NCBI GenBank assembly: GCA_031213475.1
Contig: JARUPZ010000026.1
Span: forward strand, 7,867,700 to 7,931,699
Length of the DNA stretch: 64,000 nt
From: Nereocystis luetkeana
Lineage: Eukaryota > Sar > Phaeophyceae > Laminariales > Laminariaceae
Direction: 5' to 3'
Shown: piece after piece, positions 12,276-23,900 of the stretch
Layout of the letters: every line of letters begins with the position of its first letter
Numbering within the stretch: the stretch's first letter is position 1
The notes under the pieces: generated by a model
Told to the model about the DNA's origin: nothing
The model's input: the letters and a program-made list of their open reading frames with translations, nothing else
Databases searched by the model: none
Made by a program: the position numbers and the translations under genes

Positions 12276-13668
12276 TTAATTAACTTTATACTCGAATAAT
12301 GAATCGTGTGAATTGGTGTATGCTGTATATTTGGGAGGCGATATCCAAACACAGCAGGGAGCAGAAGGCATAGCGACCAAAGTTATCTGACCACGACCAA
12401 CGGAGCGGGGTCGTAGGTTACGAACGTCCTGGTAAGCATCGAAAGCCTTTGGAGTCATAATACTTTTCGGTGGCTTGAGTGGTGGTTTGATGGACGAATA
12501 TGGACGGGTCTTTCTGCCTACTCAACACTTCGACTCAACCGGCGATAGGTGCATCGTTCCAAAATAAATATTACGACCACAGATATATAGTGTAAATGTT
12601 CCAATCCAAATCATTATAAAATAGTGCAATGCGGCCAAACGCTAGTTGGTTCAGGTATCTGATCCTAGAGAGCTGAGATCAACGCCTACACGAGCGAGTA
12701 GGAGACAATGCCACACATATTCTTCCTCAGAAGTGCATCAATAGGCAAACGCTAATAATACAATGTTCCTACTGTAGTACATATATATCGTGTTTAGCAC
12801 CGACAGGAAAAGCCCACTGTACGCGAGAAGACCGCATTCTGCTGAATGCTTTCTGTCGGGTATATAAATCCTGACCCTCCTGAGCTAACAGTCGATGCTG
12901 AAATCTTCTCCGGTGGATGCTACAGTCAACAAACACCTAGTGCTGTAACAAAAGCACAAGTTGTGACGCCACTGGCTGTTAAGCCTGGACCTCGTATTCA
13001 ACCACGGATCGCAACGACCTTAATCGCGTATTTTGGCAGCACTACGCAGAACAGGCGGGAACACGAAGGGCTTAGTCACAGAGGTACTCATGGCATATTT
13101 CTCACGTTCCTAACGTTTCGCACGTCGCACGACCACCCATGAGATGGTTCGAGTTTTAAAAGGCTGTGATTGGCATTGGTACGCACGCCTCGTAGTCGCG
13201 ATACATATCAAAACCCTTTACCGGCTGACCAACGCCTCACCTCTAGGCCCGAGACAAAAACGGGTGTGGAGAGAATGGGAGCGATAACACTCCTATACTA
13301 GTAAAACATGTACTCTCCCAAAACGTGGAAACCTAAACGACGCCCCGTGTTGTAGGCCCGGGATCAGATAGCCGTGAGATCCCGGCGCGAGGGTCTGTCT
13401 TGTAGCTGATGCACCGTGAACGACTTACATACGCTGCAATTTTGTGACGTACGCACCCCCCCCCCCCCTCCTCCGCCCCAGCCCCTTCTTACCGCTCCCT
13501 ATCCCTTGCCCTCCACGTCTCACCTGAGCGGCGTCACTCTTCGATAGGCGACCATCCCCTAAGCCATTCCCGGCGGTGGCGCTCCTGCGAATGAGCGGCG
13601 CCTGCGTTGGAGGCTCTTGTGCGCTGGAAGGGCGAGGCCGCGGTCGCCCCATTGAGTGACCACCCTCT

Positions 13669-13722
<54 letters not shown>

Positions 13723-15404
13723 TGCTGCGGTGGCGGCGACTTCTTGTGAAACTGCCACCCGTAAAACCCACCTGCATGAGGATAGAGGAAAATGAAACAT
13801 TGGGGAAGAAGGGTGCACGGCAGTATGCCGTTGAAGGGGTGGGTGGAACTTTCGTTCTGGGCAATATTTCTGGCGAACGGGGTTCATCATCAACAGAGGC
13901 ACAACGCTCTGAAACAGTTGTCATCCCATTTGTGATTTTCCGACATTTTCGATAACTGCCTGGTCCATTGTATTTCTTCATTGTGCGCCCACAATGCCTA
14001 CTGAGTAGTAGCAGACAACGGAAGGAAAGAGCAGTGCGATCCCGGCCACATGCCATGCGAAGAGGTCCAGCTGCTTTTAGGGGACGTTAACCGTGTACCT
14101 CCACAAAACGCGCGGTGACGAAGTGCAATCGAATGGTGGCAACAGTGTTATGTTTCTGCTCGGTTTGCCCCTTGCTTCTCCGGACATGGTTCTTCAAACT
14201 ACTGCAGAGTTTCAGGCTGAGGTATACAGCTCACGTCAGTGACCCAAAAAACTGTGAGTTACCCCCTTTAATGTGGCAAGACTCCGCCGGGAAAGAGAAA
14301 TGCAATAGCTTCGGGAGCATAGACTCTGGAGGTTGTTCGCAGGAAGCCTCGCTTTTTGTTATCGTGTTTCAGGGCGTTATGGTCCGAGCTACAGCAGTAG
14401 AGTGGTGCTCAGATAGGATGGGAAATTTTCGCCTCCTGGAGCGATTGCTCTCCGCGGAGGACGAACCAAGCAGCCACCGTGATGTGTCGATCTTGATATT
14501 GACCAAAATTTGATATCACGCACGTTGGTCCTTGCTATCTGTTGCGTGGTTGTCCTAACTTTGCCAAACAGCAAGAACGATCGGCCGAAAAAAAAAAGTA
14601 CATGTATACCGATCGTGACGTTGGCCATAACATATATCCCAATATATCCCGCACGGCCATCTACGCTGGCCATGCATCATCATACCTGATATTCTCGATT
14701 TTTGCCACATGGAAAAGGACCGATCTGCAGTATATATCTATCCATACCCTTCACACACACGTGGAAATTTGCATCACGCCCGCCCAGCGTATCACGCAAA
14801 TTACACGTTGAACATCGACGGCAGTCGATGTTTGGGACCCGCACCTTGCTTTCCAAAACTGTGTGTGCACTGGTGCAAGGCAATACATACAAAACCAAGA
14901 TTCTCGGCCATACGCCGCGAATTTCCTGCTTCGGATATTTTCTACGATTCCCTGCTTCATCAAGCTCTAAAAGGAGTCCCCCCTTTTTTTGTCCTCGCTC
15001 AAATTGCAGGTTTACCGCGATCGCCCAGCTTCAAACCCGCGCGGTTGATTGTTTGAAGCGACCCGAGCTACGGTAGGTAGTGGACTCCGAGTCTTACTAC
15101 CGTGCCCAGGCCAGCTAACGCGAGTGGCCTTGCGGCTCACACAGCGAACGGACTTCAACATAGTACGTCGCCGCAGCGTACCAGGCCGATCCAGCGATGC
15201 TATCACACTATCTATCGCGATACCAGAAAGCGCGACAGTGAGAATGCTTGAAAAATTATGTACGTAAGGCCCTGACAGTGCCCTCCCTTGCGCATCCTCT
15301 AGGTCAGGCATACCGTTTTCGTAGTCTTCTCCCTCGCCACCTCGTAGGCTGTTCACTCCTCCCAGGGCTAAGTGCGAGGTGTACAGGGGTGTGTTCTTCG
15401 ACAT
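12276..15404 (-). CDS. Small poly-Gln protein of unknown function
   Basis: Two exons join well. Exon 1 runs from ATG at 15404 to 15314 (MSKNTPLYTSHLALGG...) and ends at AAAACG|GTATGCC in phase 1. Exon 2 (13771-13524) follows CTCATGCAG and completes GEDYENGGFYGWQFHKK, then a poly-Gln tract from CAG codons, then a Pro/Arg/Ser-rich segment. It ends at GCTCAG|GTGAGACG in phase 0. A possible last exon (12428-12276) follows CTTACCAG in the same phase, reads DVRNLRPRSVGRGQ and stops at 12276; its pyrimidine tract is weak. If right, the protein has about 160 residues. The other two frames across the CAG tract read poly-Ala or poly-Ser and are shadows. No known family is recognised. Exons 1 and 2 are much surer than exon 3. 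Confidence 0.5.
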
Positions 15405-16333
15405 CGCTGCAGAGGGCCGCCGACTGAACGATCGAACGTCGGTCTCTTTCGTCTGAGGCTGCTGGTGATACTGCTGCCGTCGACAGAGAAAGGTAGCAGC
15501 GGGGAGTGGTGTAAGTATACCACAGAGCTGGTACACGCAAAGCACGTGCACACCAAGGCCTCGGAATTGGCCGCGTTTAGTTTTCTGGGCAGCGCGAAAC
15601 CTACAGGCTGGAGCGTGTGATTCAAAACTTGCACACGTGTGACCGGCCGTACACAGATCCCACAGTACAGTACAGTACTGCAGATCCTCTACATAATCTA
15701 GACTGCCGTTAAGATGCTTTTGTGCGTGATATATATACTATATAGCAGGATATCACCGACAGGAAACTTGTCCTACTGTAGATCATGAAAATAAGCGGCT
15801 CCTACGCGGCAGCATTGGCTATCGTACTGCAGAACATAGATACCAGAAACCTATCTGCCCTGCAAGATCTAGATCATGAAAAGGGAATCGATGATGATCT
15901 GTTCGGCATGAGAAACTGAGTCAATGTGCGTATCACAAGGCAACGTACGCACCTTCGACCAACACTGCTCGTCAAATCTAGGCTGGCCCAGTTAGTACAG
16001 CACTATTAGTCTACCCTGTGCACCGTTGTTGCACTCGTACCCGCCATACCTATCATCCTTTTAGTCCGGTATGCCAACTCCGTTGTAGGGCCTTTACTGC
16101 TGCACGTATGTATACAAGTATACAGGGGGGTATAATATAATTGCTGATAATCATTGCAACATGTTACTGCTGTAGAGTACACATATGAAATATATCCGTG
16201 GTACAGAATACCATAGCGTGAACAGTACCGGCAGATGTATTACGTACGCGCGAAGGATACTTTTGTTGTGGTCTGCGCCTCCGTTGTACTTGCTGTCATA
16301 TGATAGCTTCTCTTCGTGTGGATGCTCCTGACG
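15405..16333. other. Intergenic interval, no gene seen
   Basis: Between the two small poly-Gln genes. It holds a short ACAGTACAGTACAGTACTG repeat near 15663 and several CTACTGTAG-like palindromes, but no coding exon or RNA gene that I can support. Confidence 0.5.
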
Positions 16334-17400
16334 TTACGCTATTTTTTCCATCTTTTGCTCCCGCACATCCAGTGCCCGTGCCACGTTTTCATTGTACGTA
16401 GCGAGATACCGAAGCTCCGTGGTCACCAACGAATCGACATGGACAAAAATGCATCGTAAATAAAGGCGCCTTACTGAAACGCAAATGCATTGTTGCGTAA
16501 ACGTTGATACGATCGCAGGAAACGCTGCTGTGCTCGCTGATAATATCCCGACACTGCATGTATCAATAGAGACCAGTACGTGTATAGCGTAGAGCGAGAT
16601 CATGCTTCATGACAGAAGAGAAGCGGGGGGATATTTACAGTAGTAGTAGTACCATGACACCAGGTTGAGATAGATACTGAATACGCTTCACACGGGTAGA
16701 CGACGTTTTATCGTACAGCAAAGGAACGGAGCAAAATGTGCAGCGTATATCACGCTCGCGTCCCCCCGCTCGGCCATCGCTCGTATACCATCGTGAGTCG
16801 CAATCCAATCTTAAGCATGCCGTACGCAGTGTTCTCGGCTCCCTGTAAACAATGGTGTGTACAACTTTTTCGTATTCATAGACGTCTGCATCCGACGACC
16901 AATCGTCCAAACGCTTGAGGCGCAGGATCCAACTCTGGGTAATCGCGTGCTGAGCACGGGAGTTACTTTTCTATGCTTATCATCTTCGTCTATGACCTGT
17001 CCACTCAGACCACGCACATACCGGTACCCTTCGTTCATTATCCTACTATGATTTTGTGCATGCTCCTAACAACCCCGCCTACTTCCTCGCCCGATAACCG
17101 ATCCCCGATACAACCCACCTGCTGCGGCACCCCAAGGTTTTGCAGCTCGAACGAGGATGATCTCGGGAGTGCCGGGCGTTTACTGCACTCGAGTTTCCGG
17201 CCTAGAACAGTCTGTTGCTGCTCCTGCTCCTGCTCCTGCTCCTGCTGCTGCTGCTGCTGCTGCTGGGGGCTGGCGTATCCGACAGTGGCATTTCCGTTGA
17301 CCTTTCTCGAAGGGGAAGCTGTTACGCCGCTTCCCCGGCGTCTCGAGGCCGATGCACTAGCACCTCTCGGGGCCTGCACAAGGCTGTGGCCGAGCTCCAT
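16334..17400 (-). CDS. Three-exon gene with Gln/Glu-rich tract, unknown function
   Basis: Exon 1 (17400-17047) starts at an ATG shortly after an in-frame stop, reads MELGHSLVQAPRGASAS and carries a CAG/GAG tract (QQQQEQEQEQEQQQ). It ends at ATCATA|GTAGGA in phase 0. Exon 2 (16934-16661) follows CGCGATTACCCAG and reads SWILRLKRLDDWSSDADV, YEYEKVVHTIVYREP, to a phase-1 donor CAACCTG|GTGTCA. Exon 3 (16473-16334) follows GCGTTTCAG and ends with ELRYLATYNENVARALDVRE then a short lysine-rich tail and stop. Phases agree across both joins, giving about 255 residues. An earlier donor inside exon 2 (CGATG|GTATAC) is possible but would break the phase with exon 3. No family is recognised. It is divergently transcribed from the MORN gene, 517 bases away. 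Confidence 0.55.
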
Positions 17401-17917
17401 AGATAGGCTAAAGTTTTGCTCTGAAAGCCTACCACGATGTCACCGCATTGTGTCACCGCCCGCACCATTCTCCGGCCCACCCAACACAACAATGATTCAG
17501 CGTTGGTATCTTCGATAGACGTGCCATTAATAATTCATAATTTCATCATATTCATTTTTCACGACCACGAAGAATTCTTTTAACAAAATGTGTGACGGTT
17601 ACATGATTGCTTATAGCGACCAGTGAATTTAACGACCAGTCCGGTACAGGACAAGATCTTGCTCAAAATCTAAAAAAACAAAATAGACCGCCGTGGCAGC
17701 AGTAGGATCCAGCCTGTGTAATACGTAGCAGAATGTGCTGTACCGTACCAGGTATGTGGATATGAACCGGGGTTTGCTGTACGAGTACGAGGCATATATA
17801 TCTCTACGTAAACTCTCGTACTGGAACGTGGAGCTCAGCGTGTAAGGAAAGCTGTGCTGTTCCGGATACGGAGAGCGCACAGCAAGATCGATAAAAGGAG
17901 GCTTGGGGTCAAAGGCG
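17401..17917. promoter_or_regulatory. Divergent intergenic region
   Basis: Separates the ATG of the minus-strand gene (17400) from the ATG of the plus-strand MORN gene (17918). It must hold both 5' untranslated regions and presumably a bidirectional promoter. I see no convincing TATA box or other core element. Confidence 0.4.
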
Positions 17918-20900
17918 ATGTCGCTAGCAGCGCAGGATGCAGGCCGCAGCAACAACACGGAGCAGTCTCCAGAACCTGCAATCAAATCGGATGAAAACGT
18001 CAATGAGAACGCTATAACATACGATGAGGCCGAAGACTATACGGGCTTGCCTCCCACTGCGGAACAGCTCAGGCTTCAGAGGTAAGCAAGCCGCGATGAG
18101 ACCGCTTCTGTGTGCTTACCGTTGCCGCTCGCGCAGGTGTGCCTGTATTCACGCAGAGATGGCAGAGGTTGCACTCTCAGCAGAGAGTGTGCTCCAAACA
18201 AAACTACCTGGTACTCTGTATGAGGGGTCGTAGACCAGGCCCGGATGGCAAAAGTTAGACTTACGTACACAGTGGTATTTTAGAGTACTACTGCTGCTGT
18301 GGTACTGCTGTGTAGAATACCAGAATGCTGGTTTATGGCCATATCTACCAGCAGTATAGTGCAGGGCAGTACCTGTCTCAAACTTGTTTATGGCCATATA
18401 TTCCACGAGTGAGTACGTACTCGACAGCAGTGGCAACATTGAACAAGATACGGACACCCATGATAACAAGACAATGAACTTATGTACCCGCAAATGTAAG
18501 CACTCTTCGGATATTTACACATACACATACAATAACGCTGCATTGACGCTAAACGGTCCGGACATCATGGTATCTCGTAGCAAGTACCAGGCGAGAGAAC
18601 AGGCACCATGTACTACTCTGTGCGTACGTACGACATACGAGTACTCCCTGTTGTACTCATAGTACAGCCAGTAGTAGTAGATCTTCACAGCTAAGGTTCT
18701 TGCTCCACGACAGCGTCGAACCATACTTGAATATTGTTGTTATGTATTTTCTAATGGAAAATAATGTTATCAGGTACTGGTACGAGGTATGTATGCAGTT
18801 TATTAAATTATTGACGCCAGTAGTGAGTGGTGAATTCAACTGATTGAATAGTTGATACTCGACTTTGCAAGCTGCCTACGTCTGTTCTATGTTTCGTTTG
18901 TAGTGTGGTTGTGCACAATTCATGGTGTAATTTAGGAATTATTATTAATACTGGGTTTTACAAGTTTTATTTTTTTTGCACAAACAGCGATTTTGTTTAC
19001 GATTTTATAAGAAACTAAAAGTGTACGTCAGCTGTGAGTTCAACCGATCGGCGATTTCTGATTTTAAGAAAATCTCGAGGTGAGAAGTGGCCAACACTAT
19101 TTACGTATGTATGTCGTATGGTGAAGCAACAACCTCTTCGCGGTATGTCTACATTGTTCCGTCGCGGTAGCAGGTCGTTTACTGTGTGTGTTTTCGCATT
19201 ATTTAAATCGTTTTTCCTACCCGTCGACAATAAGCACAACCAGTGTCCATGCCGATGCTTCAATCCTAGCGAGATATAAGCTCTAAGCCGGTCGCCCCGG
19301 TGGTTCAAGTGGTTAACCTCGAATTCTACTTGTGTTTGAGTCCTGGGTTCGATCCCCAGGTGGGTCGGACTTTGACTTTATTTGCAAAAATAAAATAAAA
19401 AAGGATTCAATTGTTGAGAGCGCCTTGCAGCGTGGGTAGGCACAATTCGATGCGAGTCGACGAGGGAAGAAAAGGCTGAAATCTTCTCGCGATAAAAATG
19501 TCTGCACGCACCGTAGCGGGAAGGTGGGAGAAGAGCCTGCTATCCCCGGATCTGAGTTACGAGTTGGGAGGAGAGAGAGAAGAAGATGTGCGAAGACAAT
19601 AAATGGGATGAGCAAAAAAACTAAAATAAAAACTCTGAGACCACGAAACTTCGTACGTCACACAGAGACTACACACATAGATGTACTACCTGGTACACAC
19701 TATTGGAAGCAGAGCAGACGGTGCAGTGTCATGACACAACCCCTCATTTACTGGATACGAACAGGCATTACATACACATTCTAAAACTATATTTGAAAAA
19801 AAAACGTACTGCTGTCTGTGTTGTTGTTGTTGTTGTTGTTGTTGTTGCTGTTGCTGTTGTTGTTGTTGTTGTTGTTGTTTTGTTGTTTTGTTTTGTTTTG
19901 TTTTGTTTTGTTTTGTTGTTCCCACATTAACTCATCGCAACAATACAATGCAGTCCGTGGTCGCAGGACAGGCTCCAATAACTCTGAAGTGGGAGGAATA
20001 CGTCGGTAGTAAAACGGAAGCAAAAACAAAAAACAAGCATACGCATTCCACCACTAAGGACACCAGGGAAGCAAAAAGGAGACTAGCAGACAAACCATTA
20101 AGAAAATAGAAAAATATATACGCACCTGGTTGCACGAATGAAATTGTCCCGAATCCGGAACGATAAAACTTGAAGTCACGTATGATACCACGGGGTCGTA
20201 AACGTAACTATTCATACAGTACAACAGCACTCTTAACCCCTTTAGAACCGCAGTCCCGTTTTGGGGGCAAACCTTTTAAATTCTAAGTGATTTGTCCCCA
20301 AAACGGGACTAGGGTCCTAAAAGGGTTAACACACACGAGTCCCCATGTACTACGTACAAATACTCTCATTCATGCGGGGGTTGAGGCACGACCGAACAAA
20401 CAAACTGGCTGTGGTGCTACGCACGAGTACGGTAGGGAGTATTTTTTTGCAGCTACTCAGAGCTACCCGGCCGAGTGAGACTGCCCAACGTACGGTACTT
20501 CAACCCTTTAAGTACCGCACTGTTCATGTACCGAAATTTTAGACTAATTCCAAGTAATGAGCCCCCACGATGGGAATGCAGCCCTAAACGGGTGAATTTT
20601 TCTTGTTTGCTACGCTGCGCCACCGAAACAAATGACCAAGCTCAAAATTTGAGTGAGGTACAGGGCCATCCCCCTGAGCGGCCCAAATACGTTTCGAGGT
20701 GAAAATGGGGGTATAACCTCCGTACTATTCTATTAATAATAGCAACACCACCAGTCAATTGAGGAGTGTTCACTTCGTGTCCGGTGGGATCTTCCGCTGG
20801 CTGGGCTATTCGTTGTTTGCGGGCTGTTAATGGGAAGCAAAACTGTTAGGTGTGATGAAGGTGCGAGCGTAGATCCAACTCCTAACCCCAACCCTTACCT

Positions 20901-23900
20901 TATCTGGGGCAAGGGCACAAAGCGGGCCCAACACAGGCGCGAAAGGTGGTTGCGCCGCCTTCGCTTTATGTTTTCAGATACTACCAACCTGCGGATCACG
21001 ATCTCCTCCCCTCCTCACACCATTACGTCGTAGTGACTGTAGAACCCCCAAACTTTTCCCCTAACTTCGCCTGACACTACGGTAAAGTTAATACTGTTAT
21101 AGAGGTAACTCTTGCTTGCTGCTGCTGTGTGCGTGTGATGAAAAAAAGATACGGGAAAATGATGAAGCGAGCCGGGTTCACGCCCGACAAGCATGTGGAG
21201 CACCTCGCGCGAGTTCAGAAGAAGGAAGGTTCAGACTCAGTCAAGCTAGGGGCGGTTTCGGGGCAGCAATACAAGGACATCTTCAGGAGCAGGGCTTTCG
21301 ACCAGTACTTCTTTCAGATACCTCCCAAGAAAAGGTGGGGTCGTATGCATCAGTCTGCTGGTCTGCAATATATAGTTCTAATGCCTGGTACGTAGGATTT
21401 CCTAAATGTTAGAGTATAGTTATCCTTTCACCCCCGCGCAACTTACCTGGAGGTGAGGGTGTTACCTACTGAGCTATTATAGGTGTAGAAGATCGATCGA
21501 TTACCCAGCCCAGGGCAACCTTTACACCACCCCCCCCCCTTGAACGGCGGGATCTTTGGGGCGTCGGAACCGTGCACCTCTGTGCGCTGACCTACCCGCT
21601 TCGTTTCATTACCTGGGAGACCAGGGAGATGCGTTTTTAGAGACGAACGCGCGGGACGCACGCGCAATTGTTTCTGTCAAAGAAACGTTCGAAGTGAGGT
21701 TTGAACCCGTGGCCTGGACGACGCCAAATGTGAAGGTGCTACCTACTGAGCTATACGAGTAGGGGTAAAATGTCGATTGATTACCCAGCCCAGGGTACAA
21801 CCCTCTCCTCCCCTCAAAACGGCGGGATCTTTCGGGCGTCAGAACTATATACGTCTATCCACTGATCTACCCGCTTCGTTTCATTACGTGGGGAACCACG
21901 GAGATGTGAATTTTGCAGGGATGCACACGGAAGCGTTTCTGGAAACTAGTCGGTAGAAATGCACACGGAAGCGTTTCTAGAAACTAATCGTCCGAAGTGA
22001 GGTTCGAACCCGTGACCTGGACGACGTCAAATGGGAAGTTGATACTTACTGAGCTACAAAGGTAGAATATCGATCAATTACCTAGCCCAGGGTAATAATC
22101 CTTGTAGCACCTAGGTCCTGATGCCATTAAGTATACCAGGGATACGTAGCCTTACTACTCTATATGCGATGGTCGTTCGTGGTGTTGATGGTCACTTTCA
22201 AATGATTCTTAACGACTATGTCAGTCCCGGTATGCCCCACTCGGCGTTGGCTCTATCGTGCGCCACGCGACCCCCCGGCACCGCGGCGTATAGTACCGTT
22301 ACAATGGTTCCATTATACATGCATGCACATTCGAAACAAGGCTGTCTCTGAAAGAAGGAAAATGCCACCTCTACTCTAGAGCAAGCACACAAGCACAAGC
22401 AAGTGCACTCGTACAGCAGAGGCAACCCATAAACGTCAGGATCACTGGGTCAGACTGGCATTGTTTATTGGAATAGGGTGTATTCTGCACGAGTTCCAGT
22501 GCATACGTACCAGCTCCCGAATTTCGATTTGTACTCCCTGGCGCTCCTTTTATTATGTCAATGGCATGCGCTTATAGTCGTATGCGTACTGTAGTACACA
22601 CATGTAAAGTTCGCCTCTACCTCGGGAAGAACATTTATACTGCGTTGACCCATACACCTTGGCCCGTGGGAGTTGCATATGCCGCCAACGTCCATGGCTT
22701 GTACCAGCAGTTTCAGGCCCTGCGCTCCTAGATTGCAACAGTACTAAGGATACGGCCAAGCTAACTTTACTGGAATGTCCTTCGGTGTTTTTTGCACTGT
22801 GGAAGGATTTTTTTTTTTGCGGGAATACTACTCACGAATCTATACATTCTTATTGTTTTCGCTGCCCTCCCGGCGATGAACGCACTTTGAACTGGTTGCT
22901 TCTTTGCGGCTGTGGCCGTGGCTGCGGCAGAGGCAACGAAATTCTTTGGGAATGGACACACACCTCTTTACACGAGGTACATGTTCTTTGCTGTATACTT
23001 CGGTACAATAAAGAGCGTTTTCGCGGGAGAACCTCTTGTCGCTCACGCGTTAATACGTTCCTGGATGGTTTCTTCCTTTCCTTACGAATGAATACATTCG
23101 GGATGTTTTCTGCGCGCCTATGGTGAGACAGTTCTTTGGAGATGCTGTCGAAGGTGGCGCAAAAGATTCTGTCCAAAGACCCTGTCGCCGAGGAGGAGCA
23201 CAGGAAGGGTGAGGAGGAGGAGGCCAAGCTGGGAGGGGGGAATTACGCGGGAACGTCCAAGCAGAGCAACCTCAAGGTACGTATCGCCCAGTTGCGGTGT
23301 TCTCCGATTCCATCTCCTGAAAGCAGCATTCGGCGGTTGCTCGAGTTACGCCACACGCCCCACCACACAGAAAGCTTACAAAGGGCTACCAGATATTTTC
23401 AGTCTGATCACTGCTGCACGCAGCCAACGTTTTCAGCATTTATTTGACAAACTCTCAGCCATTTGGTTAGCCCTCGGAGTGTCAAGCGAAGCCACCGACA
23501 GGACTACCTACGTATTCCGTTGACTTCCGGCGTCCGACACGTACGTGCTACAGACATGCTGTGCGACTGAGGATGAGTATCGACGAAAACGGTCGAATCC
23601 ACCGCATTCCGGCGATATTGGGTAGGCCCTCGGGTGAGGAGCCCCATCGGTCAGAACCACGTGGGCCAGGAGTTCCTATCCCTGCCGTAACACGCAGGCA
23701 GGCATACATGCATGGATATGCCCCCCCTGGCATCTTTTAATTGAAGACACGTGCTGCGAAAAAGGGTGTCGCGATCCGACTAAAATAATTCGGACCAACG
23801 GGGCTCCTCAACCGAACAGACCGACAAACTTTCGGTCGGTGGGAAATCATACTCGGTTCGTGCTATTTTTTTTTCCAGTATTATTATGGATGCAGTTGCT

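Noticed and set aside
13607-13955. Poly-Ala, poly-Leu and poly-Ser frames across the CAG/CTG tract
   Set aside because: The Gln frame on the minus strand joins in phase to the upstream exon and ends at a strong donor; the others are shadows.
19288-19372. tRNA gene
   Set aside because: D and T arms are good but the acceptor stem fails and a SINE body follows directly.
19818-20029. Poly-Leu, poly-Val and poly-Asn frames
   Set aside because: They are translations of a GTT/GTTTT microsatellite in an intron.
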